From Symbiotaphrina buchneri (Eukaryota > Ascomycota > Symbiotaphrinales > Symbiotaphrinaceae), in NCBI GenBank assembly GCA_001599915.1, contig BCIG01000022.1:62001-126000 (forward strand): a stretch of 64,000 bases of DNA, in the 5' to 3' direction. Position numbers and translations under genes: made by a program. The notes below the pieces were generated by a model. That model saw only the letters and a program-made list of their open reading frames with translations. It was not told the DNA's origin and searched no databases. The stretch's first letter is position 1, and each line of letters starts with the position of its first letter. This document shows, piece by piece, positions 32,735-43,296 of this stretch.

Positions 32735-32961
32735 CGCCGGTTAAAGGTCCAGCCGGGAAGGTTTTCCAAAGATGTTGTGCACTTGGAGGTTCAAAGCAAG
32801 GGAATTATTTCAGGGTCCTCATGAATCTTCATGGAGAAGTGAAACAGTCAGCAACTTTAGCCGAGTGTGGAAGTCAGTTCATGGCCGAAGCTCCAGCTAT
32901 GTTCGCAGCTAGCAACATAGATCCCTGAACTGCGTGCCGACAGCTTCTGAAGAAACAATAA

Positions 32962-33851
32962 ATGGCACCAATCAGGAGATATTTGCGCATCTCGAAATAC
33001 AGTGTCCTGGAATGCCGAATTTACCTTGATAATCCTGCGCTTGCGCAGACATGGCTCCTCAACCCTCGAGATCCTGTACTGCCCAAGGTCATCCAAAGCG
33101 TGCGACCATTGGTCCTACCTAAACTACGGGAAGAGAACGAACGGGCCCAGGGCAAGGGCAGGAAAGTGAAAAAAAGTGTGAAGGATGTCGTCGTAGAAGG
33201 TCGGGCAAAAAGCTGCCGGCACACATAATTTGCTCTAACACCACCGCTACAGATGATTTCGAAGTCTCCATCTTCTTGATGGATGTCTCAACAAGGCACT
33301 CTATTCTGACCAAGCACAAAGCCTTTCACGAGCAGAAGGGCAGGCTAACGTCCAACTCGGGCAAGATGACCGCGCCTATTGAGATTGAGGATGACGGAGG
33401 TGAGATAATCAGGCAAGAGAGCGACGACGGCCCTTCACTGGCAGAGATCCCGACAGCCGAGGAGGCGGGAATAGGTCCAGATGAACTCGTCAGCGGTACG
33501 CAGAGAAGGAAACGTTTCAGGGGCAGTGAGGATCAATTGTTCGTGGAGCAGTCATCAGAGCCAGAAGAGGAAGATCCGCGGACACAGCCCACCCCTCCAA
33601 GGCCGAAGAAGAAAAAGATACAGGAGGCGCCTGAAGAACAGGACGCGGGCGACGACAAAAAGAAGCTCGGTATGGAAACGTCGTATCATGGTTTCAGCAT
33701 TTACGGGAGAATCTTGTGTCTGGTGGTCAAACGCAGGGGAGGGCGAGAGCAACCATCAAGCACCACTGGAACATCCGGTGCATCCGGGAAAGCCATGATG
33801 GAGGACTGGATAGCTTCGACACAGGTTGCGCAAAGCTTGGATGATGGCTGA
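32962..33851 (+). CDS. Conserved fungal protein of unknown function, nuclear-looking
   Basis: Two exons: 32962..33199 and 33253..33851; 278 residues. The first 100 residues look like a folded domain (MAPIRRYLRISKYSVLECRIYLD, then PVLPKVIQSVRPLVLPKLREE), followed by a basic stretch and DDFEVSIFLMDVSTRHSILTK across the splice. The middle is acidic and lysine-rich low complexity (PRPKKKKIQEA). The C-terminus has a second folded-looking patch, MVETSYH-like METSYHGFSIYGRILCLVVKRRG. The donor GTCGGG is unusual, yet the joined sequence reads smoothly and phases agree. I believe this architecture is conserved in other Pezizomycotina but cannot name a function. The KKKK runs suggest a nuclear location. 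Confidence 0.7.
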
Positions 33852-36800
33852 GGAATACGGGCTGCATGTGTCACCACATCGTATTTACGAAGCCTGAAAA
33901 TGCTCAGGCAAGCTGGCAAGTCCTCGCGGGGCGCCATCATGTGTTCCTCCGGCGCGACATCCTCGTACCAACGGACACTCTCAATGCGGTGCTTTGCCGA
34001 AAATAGCGCACTGTGGCTCTTGAAGCCGAGGGAATACGGGCTCGATGATGTTCCAGCCCAGCGCCGCGGTGGTCTTCGGCACAAAATGATTACAGCCATG
34101 CCGCGGAGGATTTTTCTTTACCAGAATCCCGGCACTATGGGTTTGGGTCCGATTCGATTAGGCTACTTGCTGAAGCATTGTTCAGCTGAGATTCTGAACG
34201 GCAACCTGCATATGCAGCGGCCTAACTACCGTACGCACACCACCACACAGTCAAGGCTAATGCAGGGGAGTCGGTCCAGCGGATGGCCCTTCCAGATGTC
34301 TGCAGGGACGCCTAGGCACAGTGCACGGATCAGACATCCACTTTGGGACACTTAACTGGCTTCAAAGCCGTGGATGTTGCACACGCAAATGAAAAATAAC
34401 AAACTCCGAGCTGACCGCGTAGAGCTTCCTGGTCAGGTAGCCACCGATTTGCGCCCTCAGCCAATTTACCGAGCGCTGATGAGCTGCAGGCTGCAGCAAA
34501 CCAGCGGTGAGAGAAGCCCAAGAACGCATCCCGCAACACTGGGGTGGTTCGATGAGCAGATCGTCAGCTGATCAGGGGCTGGCTTGTAGAGATCTGCATG
34601 TATCAGACTGGCACAGTAAGATTTGCCCAGTGTTGCCTTCCCAAGGTTAAATCAAACGAGGGGTCTGAAGCAGTAGTGTGCCATGTTTCACGACGGGAGC
34701 CTTGTATGGATCTTCGATTTTGCCAGACCTTCTACGAACTACTTCTCCGCATCTCATCGGCCGATGAGCGCTAGCTGCTTAACATTTTCTGCAACGGTAC
34801 TCCGTAGGTATGTTATGCAAAAATTGACAGTTAATGTCTACTGGATGCTGGAGGGACCGGCCAGACCAAACGGACTTGTGAGAAATCCAAAAATAAAATG
34901 ATTACAGTGATATAAAATTGGACGCCTTGGCTTATCCTTGGTCATCCTCTCCTATTTTCGTAGGACGGCAGAAAGGAAAGGCATGCGATTGAGGACTACA
35001 GCCTGCGACCGAAGAAGACGGTTGCTTCCAAAAGATTTGACGAGATTACTATGACGTTGCCATGGTTGCGGTTAAGAGCTTTTCTTGGTAGAAGGTTTGG
35101 CGGTTTGGAAACCATCAATTTATGGTTCGTGGCCGTCGAAAAGTCTATCACAATCTGCAATAAGGTACGGCGTGGCTTCCGAGGACAACTGTAAATCCCA
35201 CAGCGGCTTTCTATTTTATTTCATTATGCTCTCGTCCCAAAGTGGGTTCAATTTCAAAGTCAAATAAAGGGGTATATCAGAAAAGGGAAGGGATGAGGAC
35301 GAGATGCTGCGTCGGAGATTCTTATCGGTCGATTTGCCCTTTTGCGCCATCTCAGCTACCCCTTGATTCTCAGGGGTGAAGCAAGGGGTAGCGACTCTAG
35401 CGAACAACTGCAAGACAACTTTTAGGGGAGGACGATCTGGCGCACATCCGCCAGGCTTGAACGGGCTTGGGATCAGCGGGTACCTGACATTAACATTTGC
35501 CCTCAGCTCGATCCGTTTCAGCATCTCAGTGCGTTGCTTTTCTCGACATCCGCGCCCCGAATAATAAGCTCGGGCCCGGCGGGAGCTGAATATTCTCAGG
35601 AACAGGTTCGGGGAATTTCAGTGCGCGGCAAAGACGACGACTATGAGACAGATGACGTATCGTAGCTTCTATATTGGGTCTTTCTTCTTCGAGGGCCACG
35701 TCGGCTCGCAGCTTATTTTGCTCGTCTATCGTCTTCTACTGGTAGTGCCGGTATCCTTCGGCTGTACCTCAACCGTAAATGGGAGGTGGAGTCCGTTCGA
35801 GAGGAAGACCTTTCCGACCAGTACAAAGCTGCAGCACGTACCGTGGGCATGCCAATAATACTTCGCATGCATTCCCCCGCCTTCGTCATGTCATGATGAA
35901 CGAGTCGATCATGTAGGAGTATGCAGTTAGGCCCCAATGAAGAGAGAAGCAAGCGTCCCGTGGCTGGGGAAAGTAACGGAAAGCGGCGCAACGGTAGGGC
36001 ATGTCAAGGTCTCATGACCAGGAAACAGAGGAAAGGGATTGACCGAAGGCTTGGTTTGGGGGAGGTGGATTAAATTGGGAGCGGAGCTAAGCAGTGTCGA
36101 GCTGGGCAAGCCGGGCGTAGCGTGGGCCACAGCCTTGTTTCTGCCTGGTCCGCTCGGACGTCTCACGTTTTGGTGCAGAGTGTCAGAGCAACAAGCGGAA
36201 AGAGAAAGAGGAACAAAAGGTCACGCACGGCTCACACCGCTTCGAAAAGGAGTCCGTTGCACGGCTAGCGCCATCCTTTCCCAAGTCCTGTTCTGGCCGG
36301 TGATTGGATCCGGCCACATTACGGCGGCCCCTTGGTTGCCGGGTACCCCTGTCACCTTGTGTCAGATGTGCCCGAGAGACTGGGTCCGCGTTTGGCGCTG
36401 GCTGCTGCTCACCGATGGCCTTTTTCCACTGCTTCCCTCCTGTACCGAATTCGTGAGGAAAGACATTCGGTGCATGGCTGCTACCCACACTTTGCCTGCA
36501 TTCGGCACTCGCTCCATTGGTCATTTCCTGGCCCGCCAGCTGGTGCCCCCCCGGACCCAGGCTGTTGAGGCAACCATGGGTGCGCCGGATGATGCTAATC
36601 TCGTCTTGTCTCACTCACCGCAAAGTAAAATGGGAGGGAAGGAAGGCCGGCGAACTGTTGCGCCGTCGGAGGAAATGAACTCAGTTTGGTTTGCTGGCCC
36701 CAGCCTTAGTGCCTGATGATGGCCTGAGAGCAGGGGTAGCGCAACGTGCCGAGTAAGATGAGCAATAATTGATCCTATGATCGCATCACAGGGCAAATTT

Positions 36801-38853
36801 ATGATTTCCTGTTGCCCGCTGCATAAATATCTTCAGAACCCCCCTTGTCCTTTCTAGAAAGGAAGGTTTTGTTTCACACCTCACCGCGGACTTCCACAAC
36901 CAGCCATCCAGCCTTGCAGCTCTGCCATCAAGATCTTGACATCACCACAGTCAACACTCGGCTCTTTGTATCATTGCCTCTCCCCCCTTTCCTCGGAAGC
37001 ACAGAGACATCGTTCACGATGCCCGCCAACTACAACGGACCAGTCAATCTCCCACCGTGCCCTGGGCCACCACCTACACGGCCGCTTCCTCCAGTACCCA
37101 AATAGGCGGCCCAGTCAATTTCGACCTTTACTACAAAATAATCGAACCACGGCTATCGAATAACCGGTTTACTCGTTTCAGCTCCTCCGCTCATCGCCAA
37201 CAACATCTCTGCATCATCAGCAATGAAGAGCAACACTACATTCGCCCGGCGCCTGCATTGATGGCGGGTACGTCGGCAAAGTTCTGGTGGGGCTGGCTCT
37301 ATCTGGCAGCATGAGCCTTTGTGCAACCACACACCAGTTCCCGTATCTGCCTGCAGGCTTGCGTGCAGCCAACACCGATGATTCCAAGGCTTCCCTGCAG
37401 CCGAGTTTCTCTGCTTCGGACGTTTCCTAGGTGCGCCTTGGTCTCAGAGCGGGATTGGAGCGGCACAGCATCGTTGCCTGCCTTTTTGCTCCCACCGACC
37501 GAGGATACTGCCAACTCCCGTCTCGCTTCCGCCTTTCCGGATACACGGGTGCGCGCTGCAAGGCGACCTGCTTCCGTCATCTGCACCGCCGCTCGTCTAA
37601 ACCTTAACTTCTTGCTTTCTCTTTGGCTGCTGGTCCAGTCATTTCGATTTCCGGTCTGATGGATTTTTGTCGCATCATCTCGATCATACAATATTATCCA
37701 ACCTCCAACACCATTACCGTGGCGTGGGCCCCCCAAGTCAGGGGTTGCGGAACACACGAGACACCTCTCGAGCTCGTCCAGCTCGGCCGACTGCCCGCTG
37801 GCGCCACTGTCCGACGGACAATTTATGCTTTCGGCAACACACCCTCCACCTTTTTGATATACTATTTAATTCCCGCATTTTTCGAGCAAGGATACCTGGG
37901 ATGGTTTGCAATTATTGGCTTGATGATTATTGGTAATTGGGATACCCACTGGGCCTCGGAAGGCACCGCAGGCGTTTTTGTACAGATTGGGAGGAAATCC
38001 TATTGCGTTGCACACGCTGACCTCTTGTCTTGGAGACTGTGCTACATCTGATCATTACTTGCTACAACATAGTATGCAATATCATATCTGACACGCCTCT
38101 TCAATACGCCCTACGTAACTTCAGTGGTACCAACGTAATCATCAAACCCTTTGAGTGGCCGTTGTCCTGCAACAACTTGCATGGCTGAACATAAAGAAGC
38201 ATTCAGAGGGTGTACAGCCGGATCAGTCCCACCCCCACCCACATGCAGCAAGATCACCCGTGCTCTGTGTAAAGGAGGTCGCCCGCCGAGCGAGCACAAG
38301 CAAGGTGAGTGACGCACATCGGGCGGAGTCCACACCGAGGTCTCCAGGCTATCCACCCCGCCCATTTGGTCATTAGGCTGGAATGCAGCAGAAATCCAGG
38401 CGTCCATCACATGAAGGTGGCTTGCCAGCATCATACCGATGCTACCTTCCATAGCTCGGCCTTACTCCAATAAATCTCCGTTTTAGCTCGTCATGCCCCA
38501 CCCGACTGTAACTGTGTGCGAGGCGCCGTGATTCGCTGGACGGCGAGAGACGGTGAGCGATCCTGAAACTTGCGTTTGGGCCAATCATCCCATGTTCAAC
38601 GGCGAAGCGCAGGGCAGGTCGGAGATGCAGCCCGGGGGTTCTTATCTAATCGATCGGACGTAGCCGTTATTGGCTTGGTGTGGGCCGTCGGGTTTACATC
38701 AGTGCGCGGCCCGTTGACGTGCGTAATCAGTACTGAGTCAGGAACGTGAGGGATTACCTTGAACGATCAAAGGAGGACACTGCGATCGGGATTCTGGCTA
38801 TACATCATCTCTGGATTTCGCTGTAGCTTGTCTGGTGCTGACGTCCTGCAACG
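33852..38853. other. Gene-poor block of 5 kb
   Basis: No coding region meets the standard used for the rest of the window. Frames of 130-225 codons occur on both strands around 33.9-34.4 and 36.0-36.7 kb, usually open on both strands at once, as expected in GC-rich non-coding DNA. At 36822-36828 there is a TATA-like CATAAAT, then a C/T-rich leader-like stretch and ATG 37019 opening a 28-codon frame. In the same place a second frame reads WATTYTAASSSTQIGGPVNFD, echoing the GPVN of the first. A 143-codon frame with hydrophobic stretches ends near 38051. No transposon hallmark, tRNA or satellite repeat was seen. Confidence 0.5.
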
Positions 38854-40594
38854 ATGGTCGTCGACCATGAGAACCCAAATCCGGCGGCCCTGCCGGAGGG
38901 TGTCTGGTCGTTGCTGGACACTGATCTTTACAAATTGACCATGCAATGCGCTGTGTTAAAATACTTTCCCGACGTTGGTGAGACTATTGCTCACTTGGTG
39001 ACCTGCTGAATGAAACTAATCGTTTCGTTGAAGATGTATCTTATTCCTTCACAAACCGGACGCAGGACAAGAAGCTGAACCGCGCAGCCTACAATTGGTT
39101 GCAAGCGCAGATAGACAGTGAGTCGCAGCGCATAGCTTATGGTGCCGGAGGCATGCTAACTGAGGGATGTAGAACTGGGCAATATCTTGGTCACTGACGA
39201 TGAGCTGAGCTTCTTGGAGACCACGTGCCCCTACCTCAACGACCAGTATCTCTCGTTCCTGCGCAACTTCCAATTGAGACCCTCCGAACAAGTAAAACTC
39301 ACATTCACACCCATCAAAGATACCGGCAGCGATGAGGATTTAGGCGACCTGTCATTAGACGCCAGGGGGAAGTGGGTGGAAACCATCCTCTACGAGATCC
39401 CCCTGCTGGCATTGACCAGCGAAGCCTACTTCAAGTTCGTGGATACAGACTGGGATTATCATGGGCAGGAGGAGAAGGCATTCAAGAAGGGCTGCACATT
39501 GATGGAGAATGGATGTATCTTTTCGGAATTCGGCACGCGGCGTAGGAGAGATTATCATACCCAGGAATTGGTCATGCGCGGGCTGAAGAGAGCGGCTAAG
39601 GAGGGTGAAGCGAAAGGCTGGCGGGGCAAGTTCACCGGGACGAGCAATGTCCACTTCGCAATGAAGCATGGCGTGCTGCCAGTGGGCACTGTGGCGCATG
39701 AATGGTTCATGGGTATCGCTGCTGTGACAAACGACTATGAGGACGCCAACGAGACTGCGCTGAGATATTGGGTCAGCACTTTTGGAGCAGGAGTAAGTGT
39801 CTTTGCCTCCTCATGCAACCCATTCTCCGGATCTAACACTTGACTTAGGTGCTTGGGATCGCCCTCACGGACACTTTTGGAACTCCGGCTTTCCTCAAAG
39901 CATTCCAAAAAGAATGCCCTGTCTTCACTACAGCAGAACCAGGGGGTTCGGCAACGAGCGTGTCCAGTGCAGCGGCCTCCACACAACAAATCACAGATCC
40001 ACTTGCTCCTACACAAGCACCCATTCAGGCACCTATCCATGACGGCGAGGCCAAAGAAAGCCAGCACAAGTCCTTCGCTCAGGTTTTCAGCGGCGTCCGG
40101 CAGGATTCTGGGGACCCGCAAGGCTTCATCAAGATGATGCGGGACTTCTACGATAGCGTAGGGATCAAGGACAAGAAGACTATTGTCTTTTCGGATTCGC
40201 TCAATATCGAAAGCTGTACAGAGTATCTGCAATTGGCGGAGGAAGCTGGATTCCAGCCGACCTTTGGCGTGGGCACTTTCTTCACGAGTAAGTCTTTCCG
40301 TATCAATCAGACTGGAACAATGAGGCTAACAATCGGACTGCAGATGACTACCTACGCAAATCCGACAGCAAGAAATCGACCCCTCTGAACATCGTCATCA
40401 AACTCTCGACGGCGAATGGTAACCCAGCTATCAAGATCAGCGACAACATCGGGAAGAATACAGGAGACAAGGCAAAAGTAGAGGAGGTCAAGCGGCGGCT
40501 TGGGTACGTGGAGCGTGAGTGGGAAGGCGGTAACGAGGCTACCAGGTGGGGCAAGGAGGGCGAGAGTGCGGATGCGACGAGTATCAAGAAATAG
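38854..40594 (+). CDS. npt1: Nicotinate phosphoribosyltransferase
   Basis: Five exons: 38854..38977, 39034..39117, 39173..39792, 39849..40287, 40344..40594; 505 residues. Landmarks are the [32 protein letters not shown] start, the FSEFGTRRRRDYHTQELVMRGL substrate site, GTSNVHFAMKHGVLPVGTVAHEWFMG with the phosphorylated-type histidine, LTDTFGT, RQDSGDP, IVFSDSLN and GVGTFFTNDY. The enzyme converts nicotinate and PRPP to nicotinate mononucleotide with ATP hydrolysis, the entry step of the Preiss-Handler NAD salvage pathway. An insert of about 60 residues rich in Thr/Gln/Pro/Ala (STQQITDPLAPTQAPIQAP) between LTDTFGT and RQDSGDP makes it longer than the yeast enzyme (429 residues). Confidence 0.96.
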
Positions 40595-41446
40595 ACAGTC
40601 TTAGAGAGCGGCTTGTTGGGTGATGACTTTGAATATTGGCCTTTAGAAGGAAGACCATCTGCTTGAACGGCAGACAAGAGGCAGGCTGTACTGTGGGAGT
40701 TTAGGCAACTTTCATCTCAAAGTCAATAGTCGAGATGGATACTGTAAAAATACCTGATGTTTAACTCAGCCATCCAAGACTTGACTTTTCTCCGTTCATG
40801 AAGGACTATACCTTATTTCACCTTACCTTATGGATTACTGTCCTCTTAAGACGAAAGAGTAAGCTGCCCAGTACCTAGTTCTAAAAATAACAAAGTAGGG
40901 TCTTGCCTTACGAAGTTCCAACTGGCTCAGCCTTTCCTTTACCCGCATCAGATCCGTTTCAGCCTGGCGTGAGGGATTCACATGTCAAGCGATCCAATGC
41001 CGACGCGCCGAGCGTTTAAGGTGCGCAGCTAGACCATGCAGCCTCTTCGCGCTGCCTGGACGGGTTGCACTAGTCTGTTTTGGACGACCCCTGGGTTTCA
41101 ACTGCGGCTGGTGAAGGCGCGAGGAACGGAAAACGGGACGCAGGGAGAGCGACAGATACTCGTACCTTTCTACTCCAGACAGGAAACGCCCCTCGTGCGT
41201 TCCGCAGCAGCTGTTCTTATTCCCTTGAGACCTTTTCCTCTTCCTTTGAACGACGCTCCTTTGGAAGCTTTCTTTTTCGCTCTCATACCATCGTGACCGA
41301 AGACGTTTAATCTCCTTTGCTGACAGCTACTCGAACCGATCGTCGAATAGGGGGATCAGACTTTCTGCAAAAGCATAATCCCTTCTTGGAAAAGAGGCTG
41401 AGATAGACGCACCGTCAGCTTACGCCCGTAGACCCCGCAGCACATT
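40595..41446. other. Intergenic; syntaxin promoter
   Basis: No gene seen. Strongly pyrimidine-rich sequence around 41215-41290 is typical of fungal core promoters. Confidence 0.55.
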
Positions 41447-42731
41447 ATGGCTGTGAGTGCCCCCTTGTATTTCTTTACCTTCTTCCCGCGAGAGAGATCT
41501 TCTGGTGGCACACTGGCACTTCTCATCGTGAGAAGTGAGAGCAATCATGTCTCGACCGTCTGGAGAACTGCTTCTGAGAGACGTGGAAGCTGACGCTGCT
41601 TCCTCCTTACAGTATCAGCAGGGCTACAATCAAGGTGGCTACAGCCAAGGCGGCTACGGCCAACCAAATCCCTACGGTCGCCCTACTCAGGGTTATACCA
41701 ACATTGATGAGGAGCAAGGCAATCGCTATGGTGCGTCCGCTCCGGACCGCCACGCTTCATCTGGCTACCACTGACCGTCTCAAAGGCTCGAACGTCGAGA
41801 TGGCCCCGTTAGCAGGGCGGGGCTACCCGCAACAGAGACCAGTGGACCCTAATGCCATCCTCAACGAATGCCGAGATATAGACCATGGCATTGACGCCAT
41901 CGAGCGAAACCTTGAACGCCTTCGTTTCCTCCAACAACGAGCCCTCGACGACCCGGATGCCTCACAAAACACCGCCACGAACCGTGAGTTGGACGCGCTA
42001 AGCTCGGACACCATGACCATGTACCGGAACTTTGCCGGCAGAATCCGCAACATTAAGAGCCAGCGAGAGAGCGGAGACCCGCGAAATGCACCGCAAGTGG
42101 GAAAGATAGATCGGCGGTTAAAGGCTGCAATCAATCAATACCAAAACGTTGAAAGAGACTTCAGACGGAAGCTGCAGGCACAGATGGAAAGGCAGTATAG
42201 GATCGTTCGACCTGATGCAAGCGATGCCGAGGTCCGCGAGGCGTGCGAGGATACAGAGAACCAGCAGGTCTTCAGCCAGGCTGTAAGTCTTTCACTTGCC
42301 ATTCCTGGAATTTTATCAGACTGACCGCTTTCTAGCTCCTACAATCTGACCGCCGTGGCCAAGCTCAATCGGCTCTTCGTGCTGTGCAAGGCCGACATGA
42401 AGCGATCCAGAAGATTGAGCGGCAAATGATCGAGCTCGCACAGCTCTTCCAAGACATGGAAGCTCTGGTCGTGCAACAAGAACCGATGATTGAGAACATC
42501 GAAGCCAAAGGCGAGGAGGTCCAAGAAAATGTGGGCAAAGCCAACATCGAGATCGGCGGCGCCATCCAAAGCGCCCGCGCGCGGAACAGGAAGAAGTGGT
42601 GGTGCCTACTGATTGTCATCGCCATCATCGTGGTTGTTGCCGTCATAATAATCATCTGGTACTTCACTACACATAAGAGCAGCAGCAGCAGCAGCAACAA
42701 CAAGCGGGCGGCCACGCTCTTATTGGAATAA
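41447..42731 (+). CDS. Plasma-membrane syntaxin (Sso1/2-like Qa-SNARE)
   Basis: Four exons: 41447..41452, 41613..41730, 41786..42282, 42336..42731; 338 residues. The first exon holds two codons (MA) and joins a Gly/Gln/Tyr-rich repeat (YQQGYNQGGYSQGGYGQPNPYG). The Habc bundle (IDHGIDAIERNLERLRFLQQRAL onward) and the SNARE helix follow (RHEAIQKIERQMIELAQLFQDMEALVVQQEPMIENIE), with Gln at the zero layer (ELAQLFQDM). It ends with the C-terminal anchor WWCLLIVIAIIVVVAVIIIIWYF and a short Ser/Asn tail. It should drive fusion of secretory vesicles with the plasma membrane together with Sec9 and Snc. An in-frame ATG inside intron 1 (41547) could give a different N-terminus if the intron is retained. 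Confidence 0.93.
42678..42695 (+). repeat. (AGC)6 microsatellite in the syntaxin coding region
   Basis: Six perfect AGC units followed by AACAAC encode a Ser6-Asn2 run just after the membrane anchor, so length polymorphism would alter the luminal/extracellular tail. Confidence 0.9.
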
Positions 42732-43296
42732 GCTGTCTTTTTGTTTGTCGGGACGGCGCTCGCATGTCAAGAATGTTTTGGTTGAGGGCTACAAATTGTT
42801 TACGTTGTCACTGGGTCGTGGTTTCATAGATTCTTTACATTCGGAGGGCGCTCGCATTGCATTATCGTTCTGTCGCGGGTTGTGGCTCAGACGATTGTCT
42901 CGTTCGAATCAGGCGTTTGACGCGTCCATATCTGTTGCATTTCAGCCTCGCACGGAGGAACTTGGGAAGTCTTGGGCTTGTAAGAATTGAGGACTTTGAC
43001 AATAAAATCCGAATGAAACCTTTGAAACGACAATTATCAGCCTGTGATATGACTTTTAGTAATGGGAGAGGAATTATGAATGAAGACACAAGGAGTGACC
43101 GCGTAGGGCTGAGTGGAAAAGCACGGCAATTACTTGGATTTGCCCTGTTTGTCCACACTAACCCGCTTTCGGTAAAACCACAACACCTCTCACGATTGCT
43201 CGGACCCAGATCTTTCAACCATGCTCAACGCGACCTGCTCACCTCGGAGACACGACTCACCGGCATGCGCTGAGAACTTACCCTACGGGATCCAAG
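42732..43296. other. Intergenic
   Basis: No gene. CGTTCGAATC at 42901 resembles a tRNA B box but no cloverleaf could be folded around it. Confidence 0.55.

Noticed and set aside
36039-36716. 225-codon frame on the plus strand
   Set aside because: The opposite strand is also open over much of it, and no domain or splice logic is visible. Left inside the gene-poor block.
37623-38051. 143-codon frame with hydrophobic stretches
   Set aside because: No family resemblance; the start is within non-coding-looking sequence. Needs transcript support before being called.
42895-42925. tRNA-like B box (CGTTCGAATC)
   Set aside because: No matching A box or acceptor stem; a cloverleaf cannot be drawn.
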